DNA of 64,000 nt. Origin: Yanshouia hominis (GTDB taxonomy: Bacteria; Bacillota; Clostridia; Oscillospirales; Ruminococcaceae). The stretch's first letter is position 1; every line of letters starts with the position of its first letter. Shown here one piece after another: positions 26,779 through 35,800 of this stretch. The stretch spans positions 1 through 64,000 of the forward strand of contig JACRTB010000016.1 of NCBI GenBank assembly GCA_014385025.1, given 5' to 3'. Under the pieces are notes generated by a model. The model worked only from the letters and a program-made list of their open reading frames with translations. It searched no databases and had not been told where the DNA came from. The translations under genes and the position numbers were made by a program.

Positions 26779-27208
26779 TAAAGTTTCGTTTGATGCGCCT
26801 GTTTTTTGCCTTTTTTGTCAGTGTTAATAAGAAGGACAAGTTTTCCTCCTTCACCTGCACATTGACAATCGAATAGACAGCACAACAGGTACATAACCCA
26901 TGTACGAGCGAATATGAAACGCCGCGAGGATGGAGCAGTCAGGGAGGTGATGAAAGCACTGCTTCGGAGCGATCTACGATTTCATAAAAGAATGGTGGCA
27001 GATTTGGCGCGATGACTACATGGGGGCTTAAAGATACTTCCTCACGGCCCGCCAAAGACTTGGGGGGAACCCTGCGGCACACGATACGAACGATGCTGCG
27101 GAGTTATGACATCCGCGCCAGCGGAGACCTGTTGTGTTCCCATCGTCAGGGGGCGTGACAAATGTGACGAAAGCTGAGAAATATAAATAGGAAGCGTTTG
27201 CCGCTTTC

Positions 27209-27273
27209 TGTTCAAAATCAGATACCATGCGCTGGTGGTTTCGGCTGCCAGCGTATTCATGTGATTTTGAACA
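27209..27273 (+). promoter_or_regulatory. Nested inverted repeat upstream of xis
   Basis: Outer arms TGTTCAAAATCA (27209-27220) and TGATTTTGAACA (27262-27273), 12 of 12 paired; inner arms CGCTGG (27230-27235) and CCAGCG (27248-27253). It lies 42 bp before the excisionase start. It may be a recombinase/excisionase arm site or an RNA structure controlling xis. Confidence 0.6.
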
Positions 27274-27314
27274 AACACGATGACAAACTTGACGGATTGG
27301 AGGAAATATGCTTT

Positions 27315-27545
27315 ATGGAAAAACTTATTACGCGAAAAGAAGCAGCAGAAATTTTGGGTATCAGCATTGCAACGCTGGACGCGGCCCGTAACAATGGCCT
27401 TATTTCTTATGTGCAATATGTGCAGAATGGCTGTGTGTACTTTACCTCAGCGGGCCTTCAGGAGTATATCGCAAAATGCACCCACAGAGCAAAGCCAGCA
27501 GAAAAGAACGCAACTTATCGTAAACCTCGCAGAGCTGGAGTGTGA
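27315..27545 (+). CDS. xis: Excisionase-like small DNA-binding protein
   Basis: 76 residues from ATG 27315 (GGAGGAA at 27297). The N-terminal MEKLITRKEAAEILGISIATLDAARNNGLISYVQ is a MerR-like winged helix as in Tn916/Tn1549-type Xis proteins, followed by a strand (GCVYFTSAGLQEYIAK) and a basic tail. Xis bends the ends of the element and directs the integrase towards excision. It lies 85 bp before the first integrase. The name is by position and fold only. Confidence 0.75.
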   Translation: MEKLITRKEAAEILGISIATLDAARNNGLISYVQYVQNGCVYFTSAGLQEYIAKCTHRAKPAEKNATYRKPRRAGV

Positions 27546-27629
27546 GCCGGTCCGTATCCTTGTCGAAATCATAATGGTCTGATAAAACATAGATACAGCG
27601 CCGGAGTACATTCTTAGGAGGTGGAGGAA

Positions 27630-28847
27630 TTGGCAAATAGGAAAATAATGCTTCCTCAATATGGCACAGTTATGAAAAGAGGTGTCCTATATTATAGGAC
27701 CAGAATCAAAGACACGAATGGTAAGCTCGTAGCTATCTACGCAAAAACACCTGAAGAACTATACAACAAAGAAACGCTTGCGTTGGAACAGATTGAGAAT
27801 GCCACTTTTCATCGGAAAACGCCCACAGTTGCAGAGTATTGTGAAAAGTGGCTGCTGATGCAGTCGGTTCATGTACGAGCTACTACTTTGACGGATTACA
27901 CCTCAAAGGTCAGGCGGCATATTATAGCGGAATTGGGAGATAAACGGATGGGTGAGGTTAGCCTGGATGATATTCAGCTTGCCCTTGTTCCGGTTTCCAA
28001 GAAATCTGCATCGGTTTATAAATCTGTGGTAATCCTTTACAAATCTATCTTTCGCGCAGCGATGGAAAGCAGGATCATTGACCATAACCCGACGATTTAT
28101 CTCACGACAAAAGGTGGCGGTGTTCCACAAGAGGATCGTCAGGCTTTGACAGATGAACAGGCAGCACGCCTTTTGGATGCTATCCGAGATTTGCCGCCTT
28201 ATGTCTTTGTCATGATTGGTTTATATGCAGGGCTGCGCCGGGAAGAAATTCTTGCTCTGCAATGGGATTCAGTATATCTGGATACGGATACTCCATATCT
28301 GACGGTAAGGCGGGCATGGCACACAGAACACAACAGACCGGTAATCTCAGACGAATTGAAAACCAAGGCTGCGGAGAGAAATATCCCTCTTCCTGTTTGC
28401 TTGGCTGAGTGTTTGAAAGCAGCAAAGGAAACATCGACTTCGGAGTATGTGGTTTCAAACCGGGACGGCGAACCGCTGTCCTACACGCAGTTTAAGCGAC
28501 TTTGGCAGTATATTGTTACGAGGACGGTCAAGGAGCGGAGCTATTATCGGTATGAAGATGGAAAAAGAGTAAAGCATACTGTCACACCTGTCTTGGGAGA
28601 AAAGGCTGCTCATAACGGAAAAGTGGTTTACAGTCTGGACTTTGAAGTAACACCCCATCAGCTGCGGCATACTTACATTACCAATCTCATTCATGCATCG
28701 GTAGATCCCAAAACGGTTCAATACCTGGCAGGCCATGAAAGCAGCAAGATTACCATGGACATTTATGCAAAGGTTAAGTACAACAGACCAGATGAGCTGG
28801 TCAGATCAATGAGTTGCGCGTTTGCAAGCTGGGACGCAGCACAGTAA
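27630..28847 (+). CDS. int: Tyrosine integrase, first of tandem pair
   Basis: 405 residues. TTG 27630 was chosen because it gives MANRKIMLPQYGT, which matches the MAKKKTQIPKYGT start of the next integrase, and AGGAGGTGGAGG precedes it. An AP2-like arm-binding region (GVLYYRTRIKDTNGKLVAIYAKTPEE) and SAM-like core-binding domain (TVAEYCEKWLLMQSVHV...) come first. The catalytic domain has Arg in YAGLRREEILAL, HQLRHTYITN, and GHESSKITMDIYAKV with the nucleophilic Tyr. It looks active. With the next gene it probably directs integration at the rpsI 3' end. Confidence 0.92.
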   Translation: MANRKIMLPQYGTVMKRGVLYYRTRIKDTNGKLVAIYAKTPEELYNKETLALEQIENATFHRKTPTVAEYCEKWLLMQSVHVRATTLTDYTSKVRRHIIAELGDKRMGEVSLDDIQLALVPVSKKSASVYKSVVILYKSIFRAAMESRIIDHNPTIYLTTKGGGVPQEDRQALTDEQAARLLDAIRDLPPYVFVMIGLYAGLRREEILALQWDSVYLDTDTPYLTVRRAWHTEHNRPVISDELKTKAAERNIPLPVCLAECLKAAKETSTSEYVVSNRDGEPLSYTQFKRLWQYIVTRTVKERSYYRYEDGKRVKHTVTPVLGEKAAHNGKVVYSLDFEVTPHQLRHTYITNLIHASVDPKTVQYLAGHESSKITMDIYAKVKYNRPDELVRSMSCAFASWDAAQ

Positions 28848-28995
28848 TAATAAAACAGGAAGTAAAGCAGGAGCGAGGCAAGGATGTCTCGCTCTTTGTT
28901 TTACATCAGCCGTATCTTTGATTAAATCGAGGCTTTCTGATAAAAAGAGAGTGTAGATACGGAGACTACACATTATCAAGAAAGGACGATCAAAG

Positions 28996-30207
28996 ATGGC
29001 AAAAAAGAAAACACAGATCCCGAAGTACGGGACCATTACATTGAAAGGAATCCAATATTACAGAACCAGGATTACGGATGCAGATGGCAAAGAGTTGAGT
29101 TTGTATGCCGCAACTTGTGAAGAATTGTATGAGAAGCAGTTAGAGGCCCGGAAGCAGGTGGAAGAAATTATCTTTCACCGGCAGCACCCGACAGTAGCCG
29201 AGTATGGAGAGAAGTGGCTGCTGATGCAGTCGGCAAAGGTGTCTGCGTCTACACTCAGAGGTTATACGAGGGATATGACAAACTATATCATAAAACCTCT
29301 GGGAGAGATGTATATGGAAGAAGTGACCGCTGACGATATTCGGCTGGCGCTTGTTCCATTGTCAAAGAAATCGGAAGGCTTATACAATAAGGTCAATATG
29401 CTACTCAAGTGCATTTTTTATGCGGCAGAGAGAAACCAAATTCTTGAACACAATCCCTGTGCGGGAATATCCGGTAAAGGCGGAAAACCGACAAAAAAGA
29501 AGGAGGCATTGACAGATCAGCAGGTAGCCGTGCTTCTGGATACAGTCAAGGGACTTCCTCCATATTTGTTTATTATGCTCGGTTTGTATTCCGGTCTGCG
29601 TCGGGAAGAAATTCTTGCACTGCAATGGGATTGTGTATTTCTGGACGAGGATACACCTTATCTATCGGTGAGGCGGGCATGGCGTACAGAGCATAACAGA
29701 CCCGTGATTTCTACGGTGCTAAAGACTCCGGCGGCAAAAAGGGATATTCCGATACCGAAGTGTTTGGTGGATTGTCTGAGAGAAACGAAAGAAAATTCCA
29801 TATCAGATTATGTGATCGCTGACAGCAAAGGAGAGCCACTGGCTGCTTCGCAGTTTCAAAGAGTGTGGCAGTATGTCGTTGTCCGCTCCACTAAGCCCCG
29901 GAACTATTATAAGTATGTGAATGGGCAGAGCATCAAATACACGGTTACCCCAACGCTGGGCATGACCCAGAAAAATCAACCCAAAATCAGATATACGCTG
30001 GACTTTGATGTAACCCCGCATCAGCTGCGGCACACTTACATTACCAATCTTCTCTATGCTGGTGTTGATCCAAAGACCGTCCAATACCTTGCCGGACACG
30101 AAAACAGCAAAACAACTATGGACATCTATGCAAAAGTGAAGTACAATAAACCAGAGGAGCTGTTTGGGGTAGTAAATGGTGCGTTTCATCAGGTTATTGC
30201 TGAATGA
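28996..30207 (+). CDS. int: Tyrosine integrase, second of tandem pair
   Basis: 403 residues, ATG with AAGAAAGGA upstream. Same layout as its neighbour: GIQYYRTRITDADGKELSLYAATCEE, TVAEYGEKWLLMQSAKVSASTLRGY, YSGLRREEILALQWD, HQLRHTYITNLLYAG, GHENSKTTMDIYAKV. All catalytic residues (Arg, His-x-x-Arg, His, Tyr) are present. The two are paralogues that align end to end. It is the gene closest to the element boundary 100 bp further on. Confidence 0.92.
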   Translation: MAKKKTQIPKYGTITLKGIQYYRTRITDADGKELSLYAATCEELYEKQLEARKQVEEIIFHRQHPTVAEYGEKWLLMQSAKVSASTLRGYTRDMTNYIIKPLGEMYMEEVTADDIRLALVPLSKKSEGLYNKVNMLLKCIFYAAERNQILEHNPCAGISGKGGKPTKKKEALTDQQVAVLLDTVKGLPPYLFIMLGLYSGLRREEILALQWDCVFLDEDTPYLSVRRAWRTEHNRPVISTVLKTPAAKRDIPIPKCLVDCLRETKENSISDYVIADSKGEPLAASQFQRVWQYVVVRSTKPRNYYKYVNGQSIKYTVTPTLGMTQKNQPKIRYTLDFDVTPHQLRHTYITNLLYAGVDPKTVQYLAGHENSKTTMDIYAKVKYNKPEELFGVVNGAFHQVIAE

Positions 30208-30307
30208 AAAAAGGCCGTTTTTTATGGTCCGCACACCGGATAACTGAGAGGCAGAAAGCCGGAAAAGCCCGGAGTATCAAGGGAAAACAGCTCAAAAACT
30301 CGCGCAA

Positions 30308-30355
30308 TACGGTCTCAAAGCCGCCCGTCGTGCGCCGCAGTTCTCCAAACGATAA
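30308..30355 (+). pseudogene. rpsI: 3' end of rpsI (ribosomal protein S9): ICE right junction
   Basis: The codons read YGLKAARRAPQFSKR and stop, the C-terminus of bacterial ribosomal protein S9, with GC-rich host-like codons. Upstream codons (KTAQKLAQ) no longer match S9, so the element boundary falls near 30308. Insertion into a gene's 3' end usually leaves the gene intact at the other end, which is outside this window. The fragment is a displaced duplicate that marks attR. Confidence 0.85.
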
Positions 30356-30380
30356 TAATTTTTTCCGAAAAAGCCAGGAA

Positions 30381-30415
30381 GTCCCCCGTAAATCAAGTGT
30401 TTACGGGGGACTTTT
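30381..30415 (+). terminator. Terminator of the host rpsI operon
   Basis: GTCCCCCGTAAA (30381-30392), loop TCAAGTG, TTTACGGGGGAC (30400-30411), then TTTT: a perfect 12-bp stem 26 bp after the rpsI stop. It also stops read-through from the integrases. Confidence 0.85.
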
Positions 30416-30533
30416 CCATATTTTACACTTTCTGCTGGTCCCTTTCACCATTCGTGCTGTTTTAGGCGGATGGGAACCCTTCTGTCAAAATGACGGATTC
30501 CTGCTGAGCCCAGATCGTTCGCCAAATTGGAAT

Positions 30534-30752
30534 TTACTTTTCCTTTTCATCCTTGCTTTTAACAAAAATCAATATGAGACCAACTGCTCCCGATACGACA
30601 CCTATCAGCGAGAACGGGATGTAGCTAACACCAATTAAAACGACATGATTTAGTTCTCCACTGCCTAAGCAGAGCAGTATTCCAAATAGAATGAAAGCAA
30701 TTCCCTTCAAAATCTTATGATACAAACAAACACACCCTTTGCTAAATCCCAA
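30534..30752 (-). CDS. Small two-helix membrane protein, unknown function
   Basis: Up to 72 residues. Two hydrophobic segments (ILKGIAFILFGILLCLG and YIPFSLIGVVSGAVGLILIFV) and a charged end KSKDEKEK. No ATG: TTG at 30752 or TTG at 30725 (which has AAAGGGTG upstream) could start it. AT-richer than the surrounding chromosome. No family recognised. Confidence 0.5.
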   Translation of the reverse strand: MGFSKGCVCLYHKILKGIAFILFGILLCLGSGELNHVVLIGVSYIPFSLIGVVSGAVGLILIFVKSKDEKEK

Positions 30753-31178
30753 TTTATTCCTCTGGTTTCATTGTATCAACTTTGTGAGGGGAATACAAGA
30801 AGCCGGTAAAAATACCGGGGATTTTACCGACAACATGAAAGGTATAAGGGAATTCTGCCATACAATACAGCTTTGGAAATGCTTTACAGCCAATATACGG
30901 CAAATTCATAGCATACAAAACCGCCGATGATCAAGGCGTGGAGATGCGCCGGGATGCTTTCGGTAAGGGGATACGCCCTGCTCCGGCGCTCTGTGTTCGG
31001 CGCCTCCCGCAGGTGGGCTTTGCTGCTGCAAAACGCCACCTCATCCTGGAAAGCGCTTTTGCGCAAAAAAACCGTCCGCCGGCGATCGGCAGTCCCTTTG
31101 TGGCTGCGGACGGCCATTGCCGCTTTTTCGCAGAAGCGCCAGAAGATCACAATGCTGCTGTGCGCGGTAAAATACCGG
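30753..31178. other. Intergenic stretch without a convincing gene
   Basis: Both strands stay open for about 90 codons between 30884 and 31196, but the products lack domains and have the skewed composition expected of GC-rich shadow frames. I see a hairpin-rich, possibly repetitive sequence (AAAGCGCTTTTGCGC near 31050) and no RNA gene. Confidence 0.3.
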
Positions 31179-31207
31179 TTGACATCTGCATACTAAAATG
31201 GTATGTT
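31179..31207 (+). promoter_or_regulatory. Promoter of the ZIP gene with an internal palindrome
   Basis: TTGACA (31179-31184), 17-bp spacer, TATGTT (31202-31207). CATAC-N7-GTATG (31189-31205) spans the spacer and -10, a likely repressor site, possibly metal-responsive. Confidence 0.7.
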
Positions 31208-31233
31208 AATCGAAAAGAAAGAGAGGGTTTCGT

Positions 31234-32025
31234 ATGAATATGCTGTTGTGGGCTGCCGCGGGGACGGGCTTCACCTTCCTGATGACCTCTTTGGGCGCGG
31301 CGACCGTCCTGCTGTTCCGCAAGCAGATGTCGGATCAGATTCAAAGGACCTTTCTCGGGTTTGCCGCCGGTGTGATGATTGCGGCGTCGGTCTGGTCCCT
31401 CCTGATTCCGGCGATCGAGCAGGCGGAGGAACAGGGGAAAATCGGCTGGATTCCGGCGGCGGGCGGGTTCCTTCTGGGGGTGGGATTCCTGATGCTGCTC
31501 GATCTTGTTCTGCCACACCTGCACCCCGGGTCCGCTGATCCGGAGGGGCCTCCCACCGCCCTCAAACGATCGACCCTGATGGTGCTGGCAGTGACTTTGC
31601 ACAATATTCCCGAGGGAATGGCGGTGGGCCTTTCCTTTGTACTGGCGGCGCAGGGAAATCCCGACTCCCCGGCACTGACCGCGGCGCTGGCGCTGGCGCT
31701 CGGTATTGGGATTCAGAATTTTCCGGAAGGGGCGGCGGTGTCTCTGCCGCTGCGTCAAGAGGGAATGGATGCCCGGCGCGCGTTCCTCTGCGGAAGCCTT
31801 TCCGGCATTGTGGAGCCGATATTTGGTATTTTGACTGTGCTGATGGCCGGAATTATCCTGCCGGTCATGCCTTGGCTGCTTGCTTTTGCGGCGGGGGCCA
31901 TGATGTATGTCGTGGTGGAGGAGCTGATCCCCGAGGCGCATTTGGGGGAGCATTCCCACCCCGGAACCCTTGGAGTGATGGCGGGATTTCTGGTGATGAT
32001 GGTGCTTGATGTGGCTCTCGGATGA
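31234..32025 (+). CDS. ZIP-family metal transporter
   Basis: 263 residues with about eight membrane helices. The two ZIP metal-site helices are clear: LAVTLHNIPEGMAVGLSFVL (His-Asn-x-x-Glu-Gly) and LGIGIQNFPEGAAVSLPL. A His-containing loop (VLPHLHPGSADPEG) lies before them and a HLGEHSH segment near the end. It resembles ZupT/GufA-type importers of zinc and other divalent metals. Start ATG 31234 or 31237-type neighbours are possible; AGAGAGGG precedes. Single-gene unit with its own promoter and terminator. Confidence 0.9.
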   Translation: MNMLLWAAAGTGFTFLMTSLGAATVLLFRKQMSDQIQRTFLGFAAGVMIAASVWSLLIPAIEQAEEQGKIGWIPAAGGFLLGVGFLMLLDLVLPHLHPGSADPEGPPTALKRSTLMVLAVTLHNIPEGMAVGLSFVLAAQGNPDSPALTAALALALGIGIQNFPEGAAVSLPLRQEGMDARRAFLCGSLSGIVEPIFGILTVLMAGIILPVMPWLLAFAAGAMMYVVVEELIPEAHLGEHSHPGTLGVMAGFLVMMVLDVALG

Positions 32026-32040
32026 GCCATGCCGCGGAGA

Positions 32041-32077
32041 AGCGGGGCTGCCCTTGGTTCAAGGGCGGCCCCGCTTT
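32041..32077 (+). terminator. Terminator after the ZIP gene
   Basis: AGCGGGGC pairs with GCCCCGCT, inner GCCCTT/AAGGGC, followed by a short TT. Weak T-run but strong stem. Confidence 0.6.
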
Positions 32078-32204
32078 CGCGTCCTTTGCGCCGGATTCCG
32101 TTTGAGGAAAAAGAGCCGCACAAAACTGGAGACTCTTTCATAGAATAGGGTAAACGGCTATAAAACTTCCCGCGCGTTTTTGGAAGCTGTCGGAAGCGAA
32201 AGGG

Positions 32205-32495
32205 GTGGCGGTGATGGGATGGGCGGTCTTGCTGACGCTGCTGATTTGTATGGCGGCATCGGCTGTTTCGGTTTATCCGGGGGAACGGGCGGACGGAATT
32301 TCCCGGAAGCTGTGTGCCGCGGCGTTCTGCTGTATGGCGGCGACGGGATTCTGGGCGCTTGTGGGGCGCCCGGGAGCCTTTGCGGATTTCGCATCACTTC
32401 CCACGGGGACCGCGGTCTGCGCGGTGGCCGCGGTGATCTGCTGTGCCGGAGCCGGAGCTCTGGCGGCCGCGCTTTCAAGGCGCTTCCGGGGATGA
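32205..32495 (+). CDS. Small hydrophobic protein, unknown
   Basis: 96 residues from GTG 32205 (or ATG 32214). Three hydrophobic stretches (WAVLLTLLICMAASAVSV, LCAAAFCCMAATGFWALVG, AVCAVAAVICCAGAGALAAAL) and a basic end SRRFRG. AAGGGG precedes it. Composition is Ala/Cys-rich, which a GC-rich shadow frame could mimic, so this is a cautious call. Confidence 0.45.
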   Translation: MAVMGWAVLLTLLICMAASAVSVYPGERADGISRKLCAAAFCCMAATGFWALVGRPGAFADFASLPTGTAVCAVAAVICCAGAGALAAALSRRFRG

Positions 32496-32522
32496 AAAGC
32501 GCGGCGGGTATAAGCATAACAA

Positions 32523-32556
32523 AAAATGCCAATCCTGATTGGAGGATTGGCATTTT
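32523..32556. terminator. Strong terminator upstream of rpoB
   Basis: AAAATGCCAATCCT (32523-32536), loop GATTGG, AGGATTGGCATTTT (32543-32556): perfect 14-bp stem with A-run before and T-run after. It insulates rpoBC from upstream genes. Confidence 0.85.
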
Positions 32557-32672
32557 GCCTGAAAAAAGGAGTTTTGATTGGACAAGCTGGATAAAACGAG
32601 AAATTTCCTTGCAAAAAGGAAATAGATATGATAAAATATTTCCCCAATTAACAAAAAAAGGCCCCAAAGGGC

Positions 32673-32701
32673 TTGACAGATCGAAAACTTGAGAATATAA
32701 T
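32673..32701 (+). promoter_or_regulatory. Consensus promoter of rpoBC
   Basis: TTGACA (32673-32678), 17 bp, TATAAT (32696-32701): an exact housekeeping promoter. It leaves a leader of about 170 nt before rpoB, longer than translation needs. The usual rplJL genes are not immediately upstream. Confidence 0.9.
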
Positions 32702-32876
32702 AGAATACTGATTCATAATGGGTTGGTTTGCCTTATCTCCCATATATCTTAGCACAGCTCAATGGAAAAAGCAATAAAAATTTACAAAAAGGCAAAGAAA
32801 TTTCGCCGGATCAGCAGCAACATTCTGGTTTGGCGCGCAGGTTAAATAGAAAAGACGAATGGAGTGAGCGAAACCT

Positions 32877-35800
32877 ATGCTGAAGGTGAAACCCGTCAAC
32901 CTTGGTAAGAATGTTCGCATGAGCTTCGGAAAGATTCACGAAGTTCTGGACATGCCAAACCTGATCGAGGTACAAAAGAACTCCTACCGCTGGTTCCTCG
33001 AGGAAGGGCTGAAAGAGGTCTTCGAGGATATGTCGGCCATCACCGACTATCAGGGAAACCTGGTGTTGGACTTTATCGATTACCGCTTGGAGGATAAACC
33101 CAAGTACACGATTGAAGAGTGCAAGGAACGTGATACCACCTTTGCCGCGCCGCTCATCGTCACCACCAGCCTCCTGAACCGCGAGACCGGCGAGATCAAG
33201 GAGCAGGAAATTTTTATGGGTGATTTTCCGCTCATGACCGAGAGCGGCACCTTCGTCATCAACGGCGCGGAGCGGGTTATCGTCTCCCAGCTTGTCCGTT
33301 CGCCGGGCGTCTACTATTCCCGCACCCGCGATAAGTCGGGCCGCGAGCTCTTTGCCGCGACGGTCATCCCCAACCGCGGCGCATGGCTCGAGTATGAGAC
33401 CGATTCCAACGGCGTGTTCTGGGCGCGGATCGACAAGAACCGAAAGCTTCCCATCACGACCTTCATCCGTTCGCTCGGCATGGCGACCGATGAGGAGATG
33501 GTATCCTTCTTCGGGGAGAACGAGCTGCTCCGCACCACCATCGAGAAGGATGCGATCAAGACGGTCAATGAGGCGCTGCAGGAGGTTTACCGCAAGCTGC
33601 GCCCCGGCGAGCCTCCCACCGTCGATTCCGCCAGAAGCCACATCAACTCGCTGTTCTTTGACCCCAGACGGTATGACCTCTCGAAGGTCGGCCGTTACAA
33701 ATACAATAAGAAGCTGGCGATCGGCCAGCGGATTACCGACCGCGAGCTTGCCGCTCCGGTTGTAGACCCGATGACCGGCGAAATCCTCTTTGAGGAGGGC
33801 GCCATTCTCTCCCGGGCGGATGCCCAGAGAATCGAACATGCGGGCGTTGACAGCGTTTATATCAAGGTCGGCGAGCAGACCGTCAAGGTCATCTCGAACG
33901 GCATGGTTGATATCCACGATTTCGTCGACTGCGGGGCGCTGGGGCTGACCGTCAAGGAGAAGGTCCGCTTCTGCGTGCTGCGTGAAATTCTCGAGCAGGC
34001 CGGAGAGGATCAGACTGCTCTCAAGGACGCCATCACCCGCCGCCATGATGAACTGATTCCCAAGCACATCATTATTGATGATATTTATGCCACCATCGGC
34101 TATCTGCTGAACCTCTCCGCCGGGGTGGGACTGGACGACGACATCGACCATCTCGGAAACCGCCGCATCCGTTCGGTCGGCGAGCTTCTGCAGAACCAGT
34201 TCCGCATCGGCTTCTCGCGGATGGAGCGTGTCATCCGCGAACGGATGGCCACCCAATCCCAGGATCAGGGCGAGGTGACGGCGCAGGCGCTGATCAACAT
34301 CCGCCCGGTCGTCGCTTCGATCAAGGAGTTCTTCGGCTCCTCTCCGCTCTCCCAGTTCATGGATCAGACCAACCCGCTGGCCGAGCTGACCCACAAGCGC
34401 CGTCTTTCGGCGCTGGGCCCCGGCGGTCTCTCGCGCGACCGCGCCGGATTCGAGGTTCGTGACGTCCATTACACCCACTATGGCCGGATGTGCCCGATTG
34501 AGACGCCGGAAGGGCCGAACATCGGATTGATTTCCTACCTTGCGACCTTTGCGCGGATCAATGAGTATGGATTCATTGAGGCGCCCTACCGCAAGGTGGA
34601 TCATGCGAGCCACAAGATTCTCGACGAGGTCGTTTATATGACCGCCGATGTGGAGGATGAATATATCGTTGCGCAGGCCAACGCTCCTCTTGAGAACGGC
34701 TATTTCGCGCGCCCGCGTGTTGCGGCCCGCTACCGCGATTCGATTCTTGAGGTCGAGCGCGATAAGGTCGATTTCATGGACGTTTCCCCGAAGATGGTCG
34801 TTTCGGTCGCGACCGCGATGATCCCCTTCCTGGAGAATGACGACGCCAACCGCGCGCTGATGGGTTCAAACATGCAGCGGCAGGCGGTTCCGCTGCTCAA
34901 GACGGAATCCCCGATCGTCGGCACCGGAATGGAGTACAAGGCCGCCGTGGACTCCGGTGTCGCGGTGATCTCGAAGCACGACGGCGTGGTCAAGTCGGTA
35001 TCGGCCAACAAGGTTGTCGTGACGACCGCCGACGGAATCGACCACGAGTACCGTCTGACCAAGTTTATGCGTTCCAACCAGGGCACCTGCACCAACCAGC
35101 GCCCGATCGTCGCCAAGGGCGACGAAATCAAGATCGGTGACGTTGTTGCCGACGGCCCCGCCACCGCCAACGGCGAGATTGCGCTGGGCAAAAATATGCT
35201 GGTTGGCTTTATGACCTGGGAAGGCTACAACTACGAGGACGCTGTTCTGATCAACGAGCGTCTCGTCAAGGAAGATCTTTACACCTCGATCCATATCGAG
35301 GAGTATGAAATTGAAGCCCGCGACACCAAGCTTGGCCCGGAGGAAATCACCCGCGATATTCCGAACGTCGGCGAAGACGTCCTCAAGGAGCTTGACGAGC
35401 GCGGAATTATCCGGATCGGCGCCGAGGTGCGTGCCGGAGACATCCTTGTCGGAAAGGTTACTCCGAAGGGGGAGACCGAGCTCAATGCGGAGGAGCGGCT
35501 GCTGCGCGCCATCTTTGGCGAAAAGGCCAGAGAGGTCCGCGACACCTCGCTGCGGGTGCCGCACGGCGAATACGGCATTATTGTCGATGTCAAGGTCTTT
35601 ACCCGTGAAACCTCCGATGAGCTTTCGCCCGGCGTTAATATGGTTGTCCGCTGCTACATCGCGCAGAAGAGAAAGATCTCGGTCGGCGATAAGATGGCCG
35701 GACGTCATGGCAACAAGGGCGTTGTCTCCCGCGTGCTTCCGCAGGAGGATATGCCCTACCTGCCGGGAGGCCGTCCGCTCGATATTGTTCTGAACCCGCT

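Larger units (their letters stand above)
25995..26896 (+). repeat. Long direct repeat, copy B (sigma-gene module)
   Basis: Near-identical to 17356-18262, same orientation, ending at the same point (CAACAGGTACATAA). Beyond it the two copies are unrelated: here the leader of the xis/int region begins, whereas after copy A cassette 2 begins. Confidence 0.92.

Noticed and set aside
30204-30638. 144-codon frame after the second integrase
   Set aside because: It runs out of frame through the rpsI remnant and its terminator.
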